DNA of 64,000 bases. Origin: Dasania sp. GY-MA-18 (GTDB lineage: Bacteria > Pseudomonadota > Gammaproteobacteria > Pseudomonadales > Dasaniaceae). The position numbers were made by a program, and so were the translations under genes. Numbering within the stretch: position 1 is the first letter of the stretch; each line of letters begins with the position of its first letter. The stretch covers positions 62,001 to 126,000 of the forward strand of contig NZ_JANHAP010000012.1 in assembly GCF_024734385.1 (NCBI RefSeq), in the 5' to 3' direction. The notes under the pieces were generated by a model that saw only the letters and a list, made by a program, of their open reading frames with translations, was not told the origin of the DNA and did no database searches. Below, piece after piece: positions 11,114 to 21,856 of this stretch.

Positions 11114-11794
11114 ATGCGTTTTGAAGAATTAAAGCTAGCCATAGCCACACAATTTGAGTTAACGATTATCGGCCAGGATTATAAGCGTCATAATTGCCAG
11201 GCCAAGTTAATCGGTTATCAAAAACCTATGCGCTTAATGGTGGAGTTAATCAATAAGCCACCGCAGGTGCTACTGCATCAGGGTTTGAAAATTGAAGGTG
11301 AGGTTAACACTGCCTTGGGGCATGCGCATTTTGAGAGTGAGATAGATGAGCTGGTGCAGGGCTCGTCACCGTATTTGATTTTGGACTACCCCAGTCATAT
11401 TGATTACCAGCAATTACGCGCTGAACCAAGACTGCCGGTGGATCAGCCCATAGAAGTCGTGGGCAAAACGGCTTTGGGTATGGATACCAGCCCTATGCAT
11501 GGTTATATTTTGGATGTTAGTTGCTCGGGGGCACGCATAGTGGTGGAGAAAGAGTTAACCGCGATGGTAACTCATATCAGTATGGGGGTGATGTTAAGCG
11601 CTGCGGGCCTAGAGCGAGATATGACGGTTTTGGCAAAAGTAGTGGCCGCGTCTAAAACCAGTGATGAGCACCCCGATTATCACTTCGCCTATGGCTTACA
11701 ATTTTTAGACTTGCAGGCTATTGATCAATACTTCTTACAGGCTTTTTGCCATAAGCTGGAGTTGCAGGCCAGGCAATTGAGCTGCTATCGCTAA
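11114..11794 (+). CDS. PilZ-domain c-di-GMP receptor with YcgR-like N-terminal domain
   Basis: The 226-residue product has a YcgR-type beta domain at residues 1-100 and a PilZ domain at about 101-220. The c-di-GMP-binding motif is complete: Arg102-x3-Arg106 followed by Asp134-x-Ser136-x2-Gly139 (LDVSCSGA). Such proteins sense c-di-GMP and often act on flagella or polysaccharide export; the target here is not known. It converges with the GGDEF-EAL gene, with one base between the two stops, which makes a compact c-di-GMP writer/reader locus. Confidence 0.88.
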   Translation: MRFEELKLAIATQFELTIIGQDYKRHNCQAKLIGYQKPMRLMVELINKPPQVLLHQGLKIEGEVNTALGHAHFESEIDELVQGSSPYLILDYPSHIDYQQLRAEPRLPVDQPIEVVGKTALGMDTSPMHGYILDVSCSGARIVVEKELTAMVTHISMGVMLSAAGLERDMTVLAKVVAASKTSDEHPDYHFAYGLQFLDLQAIDQYFLQAFCHKLELQARQLSCYR

Positions 11795-11795
11795 G

Positions 11796-13514
11796 CTAGT
11801 GGGCGATGTTGCTTAGCCGTTGGTTCTGCTGCCCCATCCAGTGCATAAAGTGGTTGTGGTTTAAGGGCTTGGCGATATAAAAGCCCTGTGCCTGATGGCA
11901 ATCTCTAGTGCTGATGTATTCCAGGCAGCGGCTGTTTTCTATACCTTGAGCAATAATATTTAAGTTTAATATTTTCCCCAATTGAATGATCGCCTCGGTT
12001 ACGTCGGCGTATTCTTCGTTGTACTCGGCTCGCTGAATTAAGCTGCGATCAATTTTAATGGAGTCTATAGGTAGCCGGTGTAGCTGTGTTAAAGAGCAGT
12101 AATCCTTGCCAAAATTATCTATGGTCAAATGCACCCCTAGCTCATGTAGCTTATAAAGGCTGTTTTGTACTTTCTCAGAGCATTTAAAAGCATCGGCCTC
12201 GCTAAGCTCTAAGCACAGGTAGTGAGGGTTAAACTGTTGGTGGTGAATTAGCTTTTTAATAACATTGATCAGATAGGAATTTTCCAGTTGCTGCGCGGTT
12301 AAATTAACCGACACGGCGATGGCGGGTAGCCCCTGTTTCACCCAGGCTAAATGCTGCATGCAGGCATTGTGCACCACCCAGTTACCCACTTTATTCATCA
12401 GGCCATTGCTTTCTATAGCATTTAAAAATTTATCGGGTGCCAGTAGGCCCTGGCTGGGGTTGTTCCAGCGCAATAAGGCTTCAGCACCTATCAATTGCTG
12501 GCTTTTGGTATCGACTATAGGTTGGTAGTAGAGCTGCAGCTGTTTTAAAAACTTGGGGTGTTTGATATCGCTGTCTAAAGCGTGTTGAAATTTATCTTTA
12601 AAGTTAAGCTCTTGGTCAGCAAAGGAGAACTGCCGCTTACCGGCTTGCTTGGCTTTAAATAAGGCGTTGTCGGCGTGTTTGAGTAGTACGCAGTGTTCTT
12701 GGCTGTCGTTGGGGTACAGTGCTATGCCTATGCTGCAACTTACGTCTAGTTTGATGTGGGTGCCATGTTGTTGAAAATGGCAGCGCTCAATAATAGTTCT
12801 TGCCAAGGTGGCAGCATCTTTAGGGCTATGTAAATGAGTGGCAATAATGGCAAATTCATCGCCGCCTAAGCGGGCCACCAGATCACTTTCGCGCACGCTC
12901 TGCTGTAAGTGTTCGGCTGCGTCCGCCAGCACTTTATCGCCCACATCGTGGCCCAGGGCATCGTTGATAAGTTTGAAGTTATCCAGGTCAACAATCATTA
13001 AGGCTAGTAGGTGGCCTGAGCGCTTAGTTTGGGCTATGAGTTTGAGTAATTGCTTTTTAAACGCTAAGCGGTTGGCAAGGCCGGTTAAGGGGTCGTGATG
13101 CGCTAGCTTTAACAGCCTTGCCTCATCCGCTTTGTGGCGTATAGCATAACGTATACAGTGCTCCAGTAGGGCGGGGGTAAGTTCCTGTATGCGTAGGCTG
13201 TCTATGCGCGAGTGTAAGTGTTTGTGCTGGCTAAAAGCCTGCTTGCTATGGCTTAACAGTAGCGTGGCCGGCACATAAGACTCGTCATTGGGGAGGTTAC
13301 TGAGTAGCTCTAGGCGCTGCTCCAGTTCAGACTCGGTGCCTATCAGTAAGATATCGTAGTGTTTTTCGCTTAAACACTGTTGCGCGAGCTCAGCGCTAGC
13401 GCTGTAAGAAATTTCGATTTCGCTGTATTCAAACTGCTTACACAGCTTGGCTAGTAATTGCCTATGATTTGGGCTGCTACTAATGAATAAAGCATTAACA
13501 CAGGTGATAGACAT
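11796..13514 (-). CDS. Diguanylate cyclase with degenerate EAL domain and REC-like N-terminus
   Basis: The 572-residue protein has a REC-like domain (1-125) with Gly60 where the phospho-accepting Asp should be, a GGDEF domain (about 135-300) and an EAL domain (about 310-560). The GGDEF motif is intact (217-221), with an inhibitory RxxD site (Arg208/Asp211) five residues before it, so cyclase activity is expected. The EAL domain keeps Glu345, Asn404, Glu436 and Lys487, but the DD pair is Asp466-Asn467 and the AEGVE motif reads AQGIE (Gln523). Two metal or catalytic acids are therefore lost, and phosphodiesterase activity is unlikely. An AAGGA site precedes the ATG. It converges with the PilZ gene. 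Confidence 0.9.
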   Translation of the reverse strand: MSITCVNALFISSSPNHRQLLAKLCKQFEYSEIEISYSASAELAQQCLSEKHYDILLIGTESELEQRLELLSNLPNDESYVPATLLLSHSKQAFSQHKHLHSRIDSLRIQELTPALLEHCIRYAIRHKADEARLLKLAHHDPLTGLANRLAFKKQLLKLIAQTKRSGHLLALMIVDLDNFKLINDALGHDVGDKVLADAAEHLQQSVRESDLVARLGGDEFAIIATHLHSPKDAATLARTIIERCHFQQHGTHIKLDVSCSIGIALYPNDSQEHCVLLKHADNALFKAKQAGKRQFSFADQELNFKDKFQHALDSDIKHPKFLKQLQLYYQPIVDTKSQQLIGAEALLRWNNPSQGLLAPDKFLNAIESNGLMNKVGNWVVHNACMQHLAWVKQGLPAIAVSVNLTAQQLENSYLINVIKKLIHHQQFNPHYLCLELSEADAFKCSEKVQNSLYKLHELGVHLTIDNFGKDYCSLTQLHRLPIDSIKIDRSLIQRAEYNEEYADVTEAIIQLGKILNLNIIAQGIENSRCLEYISTRDCHQAQGFYIAKPLNHNHFMHWMGQQNQRLSNIAH

Positions 13515-13734
13515 GGATCATCCTTAATATTCATTGTTATTGGCCTGCTGTCCCTAATAGCAAATATAGCCAAAGTCACACCGAAAGGTTAGAGGGTACG
13601 TCACATTGATATGCTATAGGCGTAGTGTTTTATATAAGCTAAAGTTAGCAGATATAAGAAAAAGTTTCGATAGTGTACAAAGCACAGGCTTTTGGCTATG
13701 GAATAAGCAAATACGCACAGCCACGAGAGTTTTA

Positions 13735-14349
13735 ATGATGTTTCGCAATAAGTTGCCCCTATGTGGGTTGATATTAATCGCGTATAGCCCGCTGCTAATG
13801 GCGGTAACAGAAAGTGATATTTGGGTACCCAAACGCTATACGGCTGCTAAAAATAAGCTGCTTAGCACCGCCGTTGAAGCTGAGCGAACCACTCGCTGCG
13901 CTCAGGTGATACAGGGCTCTTTAGTGGTAGAGAAAACCACCCCGCAGGCCTATTACTTTGTGGTGACCTGCAGAGACAAAAACCGTAAGTCTTACAACCT
14001 TTCTTATAGCTACCCCGTCAACGGGGCTGAGCCCATATTACTGAATGAGCAGTTTGTTGTTGCCCCTGAGCCGGTAGTCATCGCTGCAGAGTCGGCAGAG
14101 CCTACGATTAGTGCTAATCGCGCATGGCCACTGTGTATAGCTGCATTAAAAAAGAAAACCCGCACCATGTTAGATGTACTGATGCTAGAGAATAACCCGC
14201 GCCCTAGTGACGATGGGCTGGCTAGGCAGGTTTTTGATATTCCCTTTGATGCCAAAAATCCCCAAGGCTTACTTTTAAAGTATCAGGGCCATTGTGAGGT
14301 CGATGCAGAAGGGGAGCTAACCTTGGCTATATCGGGGCGCAAGAGCTAA
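13735..14349 (+). CDS. Unrecognised exported protein with four cysteines
   Basis: I do not recognise this protein. From ATG 13735 (GAGAG 6 bases upstream) the product is about 204 residues with a signal peptide (MMFRNKLPLCGLILIAYSPLLMA). An upstream in-frame ATG at 13606 would add 43 residues ahead of the signal peptide and is less likely. After the signal the protein is soluble, with four cysteines (in RCAQ, TCRD, LCIA and GHCEV) that could make two disulfides in the periplasm, and a proline/valine-rich linker in the middle. It lies 104 bases before the giant histidine kinase, on the same strand, so a functional link is possible but unproven. Confidence 0.6.
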   Translation: MMFRNKLPLCGLILIAYSPLLMAVTESDIWVPKRYTAAKNKLLSTAVEAERTTRCAQVIQGSLVVEKTTPQAYYFVVTCRDKNRKSYNLSYSYPVNGAEPILLNEQFVVAPEPVVIAAESAEPTISANRAWPLCIAALKKKTRTMLDVLMLENNPRPSDDGLARQVFDIPFDAKNPQGLLLKYQGHCEVDAEGELTLAISGRKS

Positions 14350-14453
14350 TCTGTGTTGGGCAATAATGCCTTTAGTAAGCATACAGGTTGAAAGCTAACT
14401 GCCATAAACTAGAATAAAAAACAGACATTTTTAAAAATATAGGTATAAAAATA

Positions 14454-17400
14454 ATGCCGGATACGATGGCCCGCGCTTTTGGATATGAGCAATATACTCG
14501 TTACGTATTGCTAGCCGCTATTTTATTGATTTGTATTGCCCCCTATTTGCTCAACTTGGCGGGTGTTGATTTTGCGTCGTTTTCTGCCCCGTTAGAGCTG
14601 GCCAATGGGGCACAGCCCACCGAGGAGGCTTTGTTTTATGCGGTGGCAGGGGGCATACATCATGCCTTACTGGAATGGAGCGCGGTGACTATAGCGGTCA
14701 TTACGGCTATCGTCTCTCTGTTTCACTACGCTACTCACAGGGATTTAACCGTTCCCATTATTGGCTTGGCGTTATTAGCTGCAGGCATTATTGACGCATT
14801 TCATGCTTTGGCAGCAACCCGCATTATCCATGCCCAAAGTGGCAATATGGACTTCATACCTTTTACTTGGGCTATTTCGCGAATATTTAATGCCAGTATC
14901 ATGGTTATGGCTGCGCTGCTTAGTATGTGGCTAGTACGTCAGCAGCTGCTACGCGATCAACTTTATCAAAAACACGGTGTGGCCGTTATAGCGGGATTTG
15001 CTTTATTCCTTATGGCGGTCTGTAGTGCCGTTATCCTATGGGTAGCTAACGCCGAAACGTTGCCGCAAACAACCTATCCTACGGCCGTTATTACTAGGCC
15101 TTTTGATGTGCTCCCTTTAGCGCTATTTATGTTGAGTGGCACGCTGTTTTGGGCTTGGTATCGCAGTAATGAAAGCTTAGTAAAATTTGCGTTGATGCTA
15201 AGTATTATTCCAGGGATAGCCACGCAGCTATATATGGCTTTTGGCTCCAAGGCCTTATTTGATAACCACTTTAATATTGCGCACTTTTTAAAAGTAATCG
15301 CCTATGGCTGTGTTTTACTGGGTATGTTGGCCGAAACCCTAAAAACCAGTAAGCCATCCGCCACAGTGGCAGACGACAATATTAATAGCAGTAACCCTAT
15401 CCAGAGCTCAAAAGCCAATGAAGATATAAAAATCCTCGATGTGGGTGACCCCAAGATTAGGCTAAACCTCTTGTTGCCTGCAGTCGCTTTTTGTTTGTCT
15501 TTATTTGTGGCCTTGGCGGTAGGCTTAACTTTTTACATGGAAAGTCGTCACATAGTTGAAGAGAGAGAAATCGGCGACTTAGATCATAAGGCCTCCGTAA
15601 TAAAAGCTGAAATAGAGCAGGTCTATGAGGCTGCGGCTGCTGGTGTTAGTTTTTTAAGCCAAACGCCCGCAGTATTAGCAATAGCGGAGCATGCGCGCTT
15701 GGGTGAAGATGAACAAGTACAGCAGTGGCGCGAGCGCTTAGAGGTTATCTTTATTGGGGTGTTAAACGTAAGGCCTATTTATTCAAAGATTTCCTATGTG
15801 CAAGCTGATCAACTCGCTAGCGAGATAGTGGCGGCTAGCAACCCTTATAGTGGTGCCCAGGCAATCCCTATACAAAACTATAAAAATTATACTGATTCTG
15901 TAGTGTTCAATAAAACCTTGTCACTAAACGAGGGGCAGATATATTTTTCCGATGTTACCATTGAGCCCGCTGATGCGCAGTCGGGTAATGCTAGGCGGTT
16001 AAGTTTTACGGTGTCTACGCCTGTTTTTGACTCGGCATCGGGCGAATTGTTTGGCGCTGTATTGATAGAGGTTGATTTTGGTGAGTTGCTGAAACGACTT
16101 GATATAAAGCCGTTACAAGGCCTAGATTTTTATCTGGCTAATAGACAGGGCGATTATTTGTTACATCCTAAACAGGCTAAAACCTTGCTGTTTAGCAACA
16201 GCTTAGGTGGAGGTCTGCAAAACGATTTTCCGGCATTACAGGACTCTTTACTCAATAATATTAAGTCTGAAAGTTTTAGAGGAGTGCTGGATAATAGTAC
16301 TTATTTAGCGGTTTATAAGCAGTTAGATTTTTCGCAATATGGCCTGCATCAACCGTTGACTATGCTGCTGACTATGCCGGTAGGTGGCATTGATAAAATG
16401 CTACAGGAGATCAGAAATAGAAGTATTATTCTGGCTGTCTCACTTTCATTCTTAGTGTTGGCTTGTTCGATATTTTTATCGCGCCGTTTAATTAATAGCT
16501 TGGTTACGATGACCCATGAACTACAAAATTATGAGGTTACGGGCAAGGTGCATAATCTACCCGTAGAGGCCAAGGATGAAATAGGGGTTTTAGCGAGAAG
16601 TTTTCATAATCTATTGACCTTAATAGAGTTTAAGTCACGTCGCCAAGAGGAGTTGGCTAGGCAGTCTGAGCTTATGTCTACCCGCATGAAAAATATTTTG
16701 AGCTCTATAGAAGATGCGGTGATTAGTATTGATGAGCAGGGTGTTATTCAATCTTATAATAGAGCGGCGGAAGGTATTTTTGGCTATAGCGAGCAGGAAG
16801 TCATAGGGCAAAAAATAACCCTGCTAATGCCTGAGGAGTACGCTCAGCAGCATCAATACTTAGTAGAGGAGTATTTGCGCACAAAGATCAGTACCATTCT
16901 TGGCAAAGGGCGGCAGCTGAGTGCAGTAAGAAAAAATGGTGAAGAGTTTCCCATTTATTTGTCAGTGTCTGAAATTGATACCGACAGCGGCAAACTGTTT
17001 AGTGGTTTGATTAGGGATATTAGCGAGCAACTAGAGCTAGAAGCTGAACGGGCTAAGTTGTATGCCGACAGAGCCAAGGAAAAACAGCGTTTAGATGAGA
17101 TTATTCGCGGTACTGATGTAGGCACCTGGGAGTGGGATGTAAGCACGGGTGAAATGTTTATCAACGAGCGCGGGGCGACCATGCTAGGTTATAGCCTGGC
17201 GGAGCTCAGCCCTTTGACTATCGAAAAATGGACTAACCTAATACACCCAGAAGACCTGCCAGCTAATAACGATCAGCTCAGCAATCATTTGTCGGGTATC
17301 ACCGAGTCCTTTTCCGGGGACGCGCGTATGCGGCGTAAAAATGGTAGCTGGGTATGGGTGATGGCCAGAGGCATGGTAGTAGAGCGAGATGCTAGGGGTA

Positions 17401-19487
17401 AGCCTTTGCGTATGTCGGGCACCCATCAAGATATAGATGAACGTAAACGCTTAGAGGCAGAGCGCGAGCAAGCCTTAAAAGAAGCGCAGGTGTCCGCCAG
17501 GCTAAAAGCAGAATTTTTAGCCAGCATGAGCCATGAAATACGAACGCCCATGAATGGGGTGTTGGGTATGTTAGACCTGCTAATGCGCAACCATTTATCC
17601 ACTGAGCAAATGCACTATGCCTCTCTAGCTAAAACTAGCGCGCAATCCCTGTTATCGATTATTAATGATATTTTAGATTTTTCTAAAATCGATGCCGGCA
17701 AGCTAGAAATGGAGTCAATAGCCTTTGATTTACACAGCCAGCTGGATGAGATTGTTGAATCTATGGCCTTTAAGGCGCAAGAAAAAAATATTGAACTGGT
17801 GGTGGATACTCAAAAAGTATCTCCGGGTATGGTTAAAGGTGATCCGGGTCGTTTGCGACAAATTCTTAATAACTTAATCAGTAACGCGATTAAATTTACC
17901 CCTGAGGGTGGTGAAGTGGTAATTAGTGCTCAGCTGCAAGAGCAAGATGAAGATGAAGACTTTTTACTACGTTGTTCTGTAACAGATACCGGCATAGGCA
18001 TACCCGAGGACAAGCAGGCAAGTTTGTTTGACAGTTTTACTCAAGTGGATGCTTCAACCACCCGGGAGTATGGCGGCACGGGTTTAGGCTTGGCTATATG
18101 CAAGCAGTTGTGTGAGTTAATGGGTGGGGATATTAGCGTAAGCAGTGAGCTGGGTAAGGGCAGTGTATTTAGCTTTACTGTGAGCTTGCAAAAAAGTGCC
18201 TATGGTTTAGAAGCTTTACCGGTAATTGATATGAGTGGTAGAAAAATTCTAATCGTAGATGATAATTCAACTAACCGAGAGATTTTACAAGGGCAGTTGG
18301 CTATCTGGGGCGCCGAAGTTAGCTCCGCAGATAGTGCTGAGTTAGCCTTACAATTATTAGAACAGCACGTTGATGATTTATTTGATGTTGCGCTACTAGA
18401 TATGCAAATGCCAAATATGGATGGTGCGGAATTAGGTCGGCGGATTAAAGCGGATCAACGTTTTGATGCCATGAAGATGATTATGATGACTTCTATGGCG
18501 GAGCGGGGTGATGCAAAGTTCTTTTCGGATATAGGGTTCTCGGCTTATTTTCCCAAGCCGGTTACCAGTGCCGATTTATTTAATGCTCTAAGTGTAGTGA
18601 TTGAAGGTGGTAGTGCTCTAGAGCATGCCCAGCCACTGGTTACCCATCATAATGTGAAAAGCTTATTGCTACAGTCTCAAGCTGAAAATACCAATGTATT
18701 GCTAGTTGAAGACAACCATATTAACCAAGAGGTGGCATTGGGCCTGCTGCAAGATTTACCCTGCCAAGTAGAAGTTGCCAACCAAGGCGCAGAAGCCTTA
18801 GCACTGTTACGGGAGAAAAGTTTTGATCTTGTGTTAATGGATTGCCAAATGCCGGTCATGGATGGCTATGAAGCTACCGGGCGTATACGAGCAGGTGAGG
18901 CTGGCGAACGCAATAAGGCTATAGTTATTATTGCGATGACAGCAAATGCCATGAAGGGCGATAAAGAGCGTTGTATTAATGCGGGTATGAATGATTACCT
19001 AGCTAAGCCTGTAGATGTAGAGCATTTGGCTGCCGTGTTAAAAAAATGGCGTGGTGCTAGTTTTAGGGTGACTGCTGTGGAAGAGGAGAAGGGCGTGGAT
19101 ACTGTTAGTGATGATAGTAGTGGGAATCAAACCGTAGAGGTTTGGGACAGGCCCAGTGCCTTGCAGCGCATGGGCGGTAAGCCTGAGCGCCTGAAAATGA
19201 TGATAGGGATTTTTATTGAAGAGTCGGAAAGCTACATGCAGAGCCTAGCGTCAGCCTTTGAGCAAAAATCCTTAGATGAATTAAGAGGCAGCTCGCATGC
19301 TATCAAAGGCGCCTTGGGTAATTTAAGTGCTAACGCCTGTTTTGAGCTGGCTAAGGCCATGGAGATGCATGCCTTAGAGAACAATTTAGAGGCGGCCAAG
19401 TCAGTGTGGCCGGTATTTATTGAACAGTTTGAGCTCTTAAAAGATCGCTTAGAGCAGGAATTACTGCAAGCCAGTGACGTGGAATAG
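14454..19487 (+). CDS. Hybrid sensor histidine kinase: membrane sensor, periplasmic sensor, HAMP, PAS-PAS, HisKA-HATPase, REC-REC-HPt
   Basis: The 1677-residue protein is a complete phosphorelay in one chain. Approximate layout: a MASE-like bundle of seven or so membrane helices (1-310); a membrane helix (about 338-360); an extracytoplasmic Cache-type sensor (360-650); a helix (about 655-675); HAMP (675-730); two PAS domains (735-860 and 870-1000); HisKA with His1027 in SHEIRTPMN; HATPase with the N box NNLISNAIKF, DTGIGIP and GTGLGLAI; REC1 with Asp1316; REC2 with Asp1463 (LMDCQMPVMDG); and HPt with His1615 (SSHAIKGALGN). The route His1027-Asp-His1615-Asp is intact. No separate response regulator lies beside it, so its final partner is unknown. 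Confidence 0.93.
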   Translation: MPDTMARAFGYEQYTRYVLLAAILLICIAPYLLNLAGVDFASFSAPLELANGAQPTEEALFYAVAGGIHHALLEWSAVTIAVITAIVSLFHYATHRDLTVPIIGLALLAAGIIDAFHALAATRIIHAQSGNMDFIPFTWAISRIFNASIMVMAALLSMWLVRQQLLRDQLYQKHGVAVIAGFALFLMAVCSAVILWVANAETLPQTTYPTAVITRPFDVLPLALFMLSGTLFWAWYRSNESLVKFALMLSIIPGIATQLYMAFGSKALFDNHFNIAHFLKVIAYGCVLLGMLAETLKTSKPSATVADDNINSSNPIQSSKANEDIKILDVGDPKIRLNLLLPAVAFCLSLFVALAVGLTFYMESRHIVEEREIGDLDHKASVIKAEIEQVYEAAAAGVSFLSQTPAVLAIAEHARLGEDEQVQQWRERLEVIFIGVLNVRPIYSKISYVQADQLASEIVAASNPYSGAQAIPIQNYKNYTDSVVFNKTLSLNEGQIYFSDVTIEPADAQSGNARRLSFTVSTPVFDSASGELFGAVLIEVDFGELLKRLDIKPLQGLDFYLANRQGDYLLHPKQAKTLLFSNSLGGGLQNDFPALQDSLLNNIKSESFRGVLDNSTYLAVYKQLDFSQYGLHQPLTMLLTMPVGGIDKMLQEIRNRSIILAVSLSFLVLACSIFLSRRLINSLVTMTHELQNYEVTGKVHNLPVEAKDEIGVLARSFHNLLTLIEFKSRRQEELARQSELMSTRMKNILSSIEDAVISIDEQGVIQSYNRAAEGIFGYSEQEVIGQKITLLMPEEYAQQHQYLVEEYLRTKISTILGKGRQLSAVRKNGEEFPIYLSVSEIDTDSGKLFSGLIRDISEQLELEAERAKLYADRAKEKQRLDEIIRGTDVGTWEWDVSTGEMFINERGATMLGYSLAELSPLTIEKWTNLIHPEDLPANNDQLSNHLSGITESFSGDARMRRKNGSWVWVMARGMVVERDARGKPLRMSGTHQDIDERKRLEAEREQALKEAQVSARLKAEFLASMSHEIRTPMNGVLGMLDLLMRNHLSTEQMHYASLAKTSAQSLLSIINDILDFSKIDAGKLEMESIAFDLHSQLDEIVESMAFKAQEKNIELVVDTQKVSPGMVKGDPGRLRQILNNLISNAIKFTPEGGEVVISAQLQEQDEDEDFLLRCSVTDTGIGIPEDKQASLFDSFTQVDASTTREYGGTGLGLAICKQLCELMGGDISVSSELGKGSVFSFTVSLQKSAYGLEALPVIDMSGRKILIVDDNSTNREILQGQLAIWGAEVSSADSAELALQLLEQHVDDLFDVALLDMQMPNMDGAELGRRIKADQRFDAMKMIMMTSMAERGDAKFFSDIGFSAYFPKPVTSADLFNALSVVIEGGSALEHAQPLVTHHNVKSLLLQSQAENTNVLLVEDNHINQEVALGLLQDLPCQVEVANQGAEALALLREKSFDLVLMDCQMPVMDGYEATGRIRAGEAGERNKAIVIIAMTANAMKGDKERCINAGMNDYLAKPVDVEHLAAVLKKWRGASFRVTAVEEEKGVDTVSDDSSGNQTVEVWDRPSALQRMGGKPERLKMMIGIFIEESESYMQSLASAFEQKSLDELRGSSHAIKGALGNLSANACFELAKAMEMHALENNLEAAKSVWPVFIEQFELLKDRLEQELLQASDVE

Positions 19488-19498
19488 GGAGGCGTTTA

Positions 19499-19741
19499 TT
19501 AGGGCTTTTTTCCCATATTTTTAAAGCGCTGCACAATGAGTAAACACTGCCCCAGCATGGCAGTGCTAAAACCCACTACCGCTAAGCTCAAACCTAGTAG
19601 CATGACCAGCTCTTGCTGTAGTGAAGGAGGTAACAGACCGTCTGCCCACTGCATAAAACCAACGCCAATAAAAAACAATATCGCCCCTAGGCCATAGAGT
19701 TTTAAAATTTTTCTAGTATCGTTTAGCAGAGTTTTAATCAT
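19499..19741 (-). CDS. Small membrane protein, two transmembrane segments
   Basis: The 80-residue product has two hydrophobic helices (about 17-33 and 45-70) and a basic C-terminus. I do not recognise the family. Its ATG overlaps the rlmA stop by four bases (ATGA), so translation is probably coupled to rlmA. The gene converges on the hybrid kinase with 11 bases between stops. The tight coupling supports a real gene; no function is inferred. Confidence 0.6.
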   Translation of the reverse strand: MIKTLLNDTRKILKLYGLGAILFFIGVGFMQWADGLLPPSLQQELVMLLGLSLAVVGFSTAMLGQCLLIVQRFKNMGKKP

Positions 19742-20574
19742 GGCTGTTTGAGTTGCAGGCCGTATAAGTTGATATCAATAGTTACAGTGAGCTGCGATAG
19801 TTGGCTGAGTTGTTGTTTTTTTTCTACAGTGGCGCGCCAATAGTGTGGGGTCATACTCAGCAGGTCAGTGATGCTTTCGCTGCTGTTTAAGTCTAGGGTA
19901 TAGCTAATATTTTGCTCATGGCTTTTAGTAAAGTGCGCCGCCAGTTTTTGACAAGGGTCTAAGGCCTCACTGCTAACAGTTTGATACAGTTTTTCGCGCA
20001 GTTCTATTAAATGCCGCTGCCCGGTAGAGGCCACAATTAATAGGCCGTCGTTTTTTAATACTCTTTTAAATTCTTGTTCGGGTAATGGCGAAAACAGGCT
20101 GAGTACTAAGTCGTTGCTATTAGGCTCTACCGGTAAATGGCTACTATTAGCCACAAACCACTGTATGTTTTTGTTACGTCCGGCGGCTGCTTTAACGGCA
20201 AACTTAGAAATATCTATACCCGTAATATCTGCACTTTGTTCTGCAGCTATACAGGCCTGCGCCAGTTGCTGGGTGTAATAGCCCTCGCCGCAGCCGGCAT
20301 CAATTATTACTAGTTTGCGTTTGCTGTCAGCATGTTTTAAGGCCAGAGTATTGATGGCCTGAGATAAAGGGCGATAAAAATCCTGATTTAAAAAACGCCT
20401 GCGGGCGCTGACCATTTGGGCATCGTCGCCGGGAATTTTAGAGCGCTTATGCTGCACTAATAGCAGGTTGGTATAACCCTGTTTTGCCCTATCAAAGTGA
20501 TGGTTCTGCGCACATTGCCAATGCTTGTCGGCTTGCTGCAAGGGCTGTTGGCACTGTGGGCAGAGTATCTTCAT
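19738..20574 (-). CDS. rlmA: 23S rRNA (guanine-745-N1)-methyltransferase RlmA
   Basis: The 278-residue enzyme methylates G745 of 23S rRNA with S-adenosylmethionine. The N-terminal zinc ribbon shows Cys5, Cys8, Cys21 and His25 (CPQC and CAQNHH), followed by the FDRAKQGYTNLL block typical of RlmA. The SAM motif is VIIDAGCGEGYYTQ near residue 95. It overlaps the following small membrane-protein gene by four bases and sits 15 bases after dapE on the same strand, so the three may form one operon. Confidence 0.93.
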   Translation of the reverse strand: MKILCPQCQQPLQQADKHWQCAQNHHFDRAKQGYTNLLLVQHKRSKIPGDDAQMVSARRRFLNQDFYRPLSQAINTLALKHADSKRKLVIIDAGCGEGYYTQQLAQACIAAEQSADITGIDISKFAVKAAAGRNKNIQWFVANSSHLPVEPNSNDLVLSLFSPLPEQEFKRVLKNDGLLIVASTGQRHLIELREKLYQTVSSEALDPCQKLAAHFTKSHEQNISYTLDLNSSESITDLLSMTPHYWRATVEKKQQLSQLSQLTVTIDINLYGLQLKQP

Positions 20575-20589
20575 GGCTGAGCTTAGCTG

Positions 20590-21765
<1,176 letters not shown>

Positions 21766-21856
21766 CTATCATGCTGCTAATCCGCTGTTACCCAAAATTC
21801 TATAAATAAGCGAGGCTGGCGGGGCTAATTAATAACGCATATATAAAGAGGTAGTT

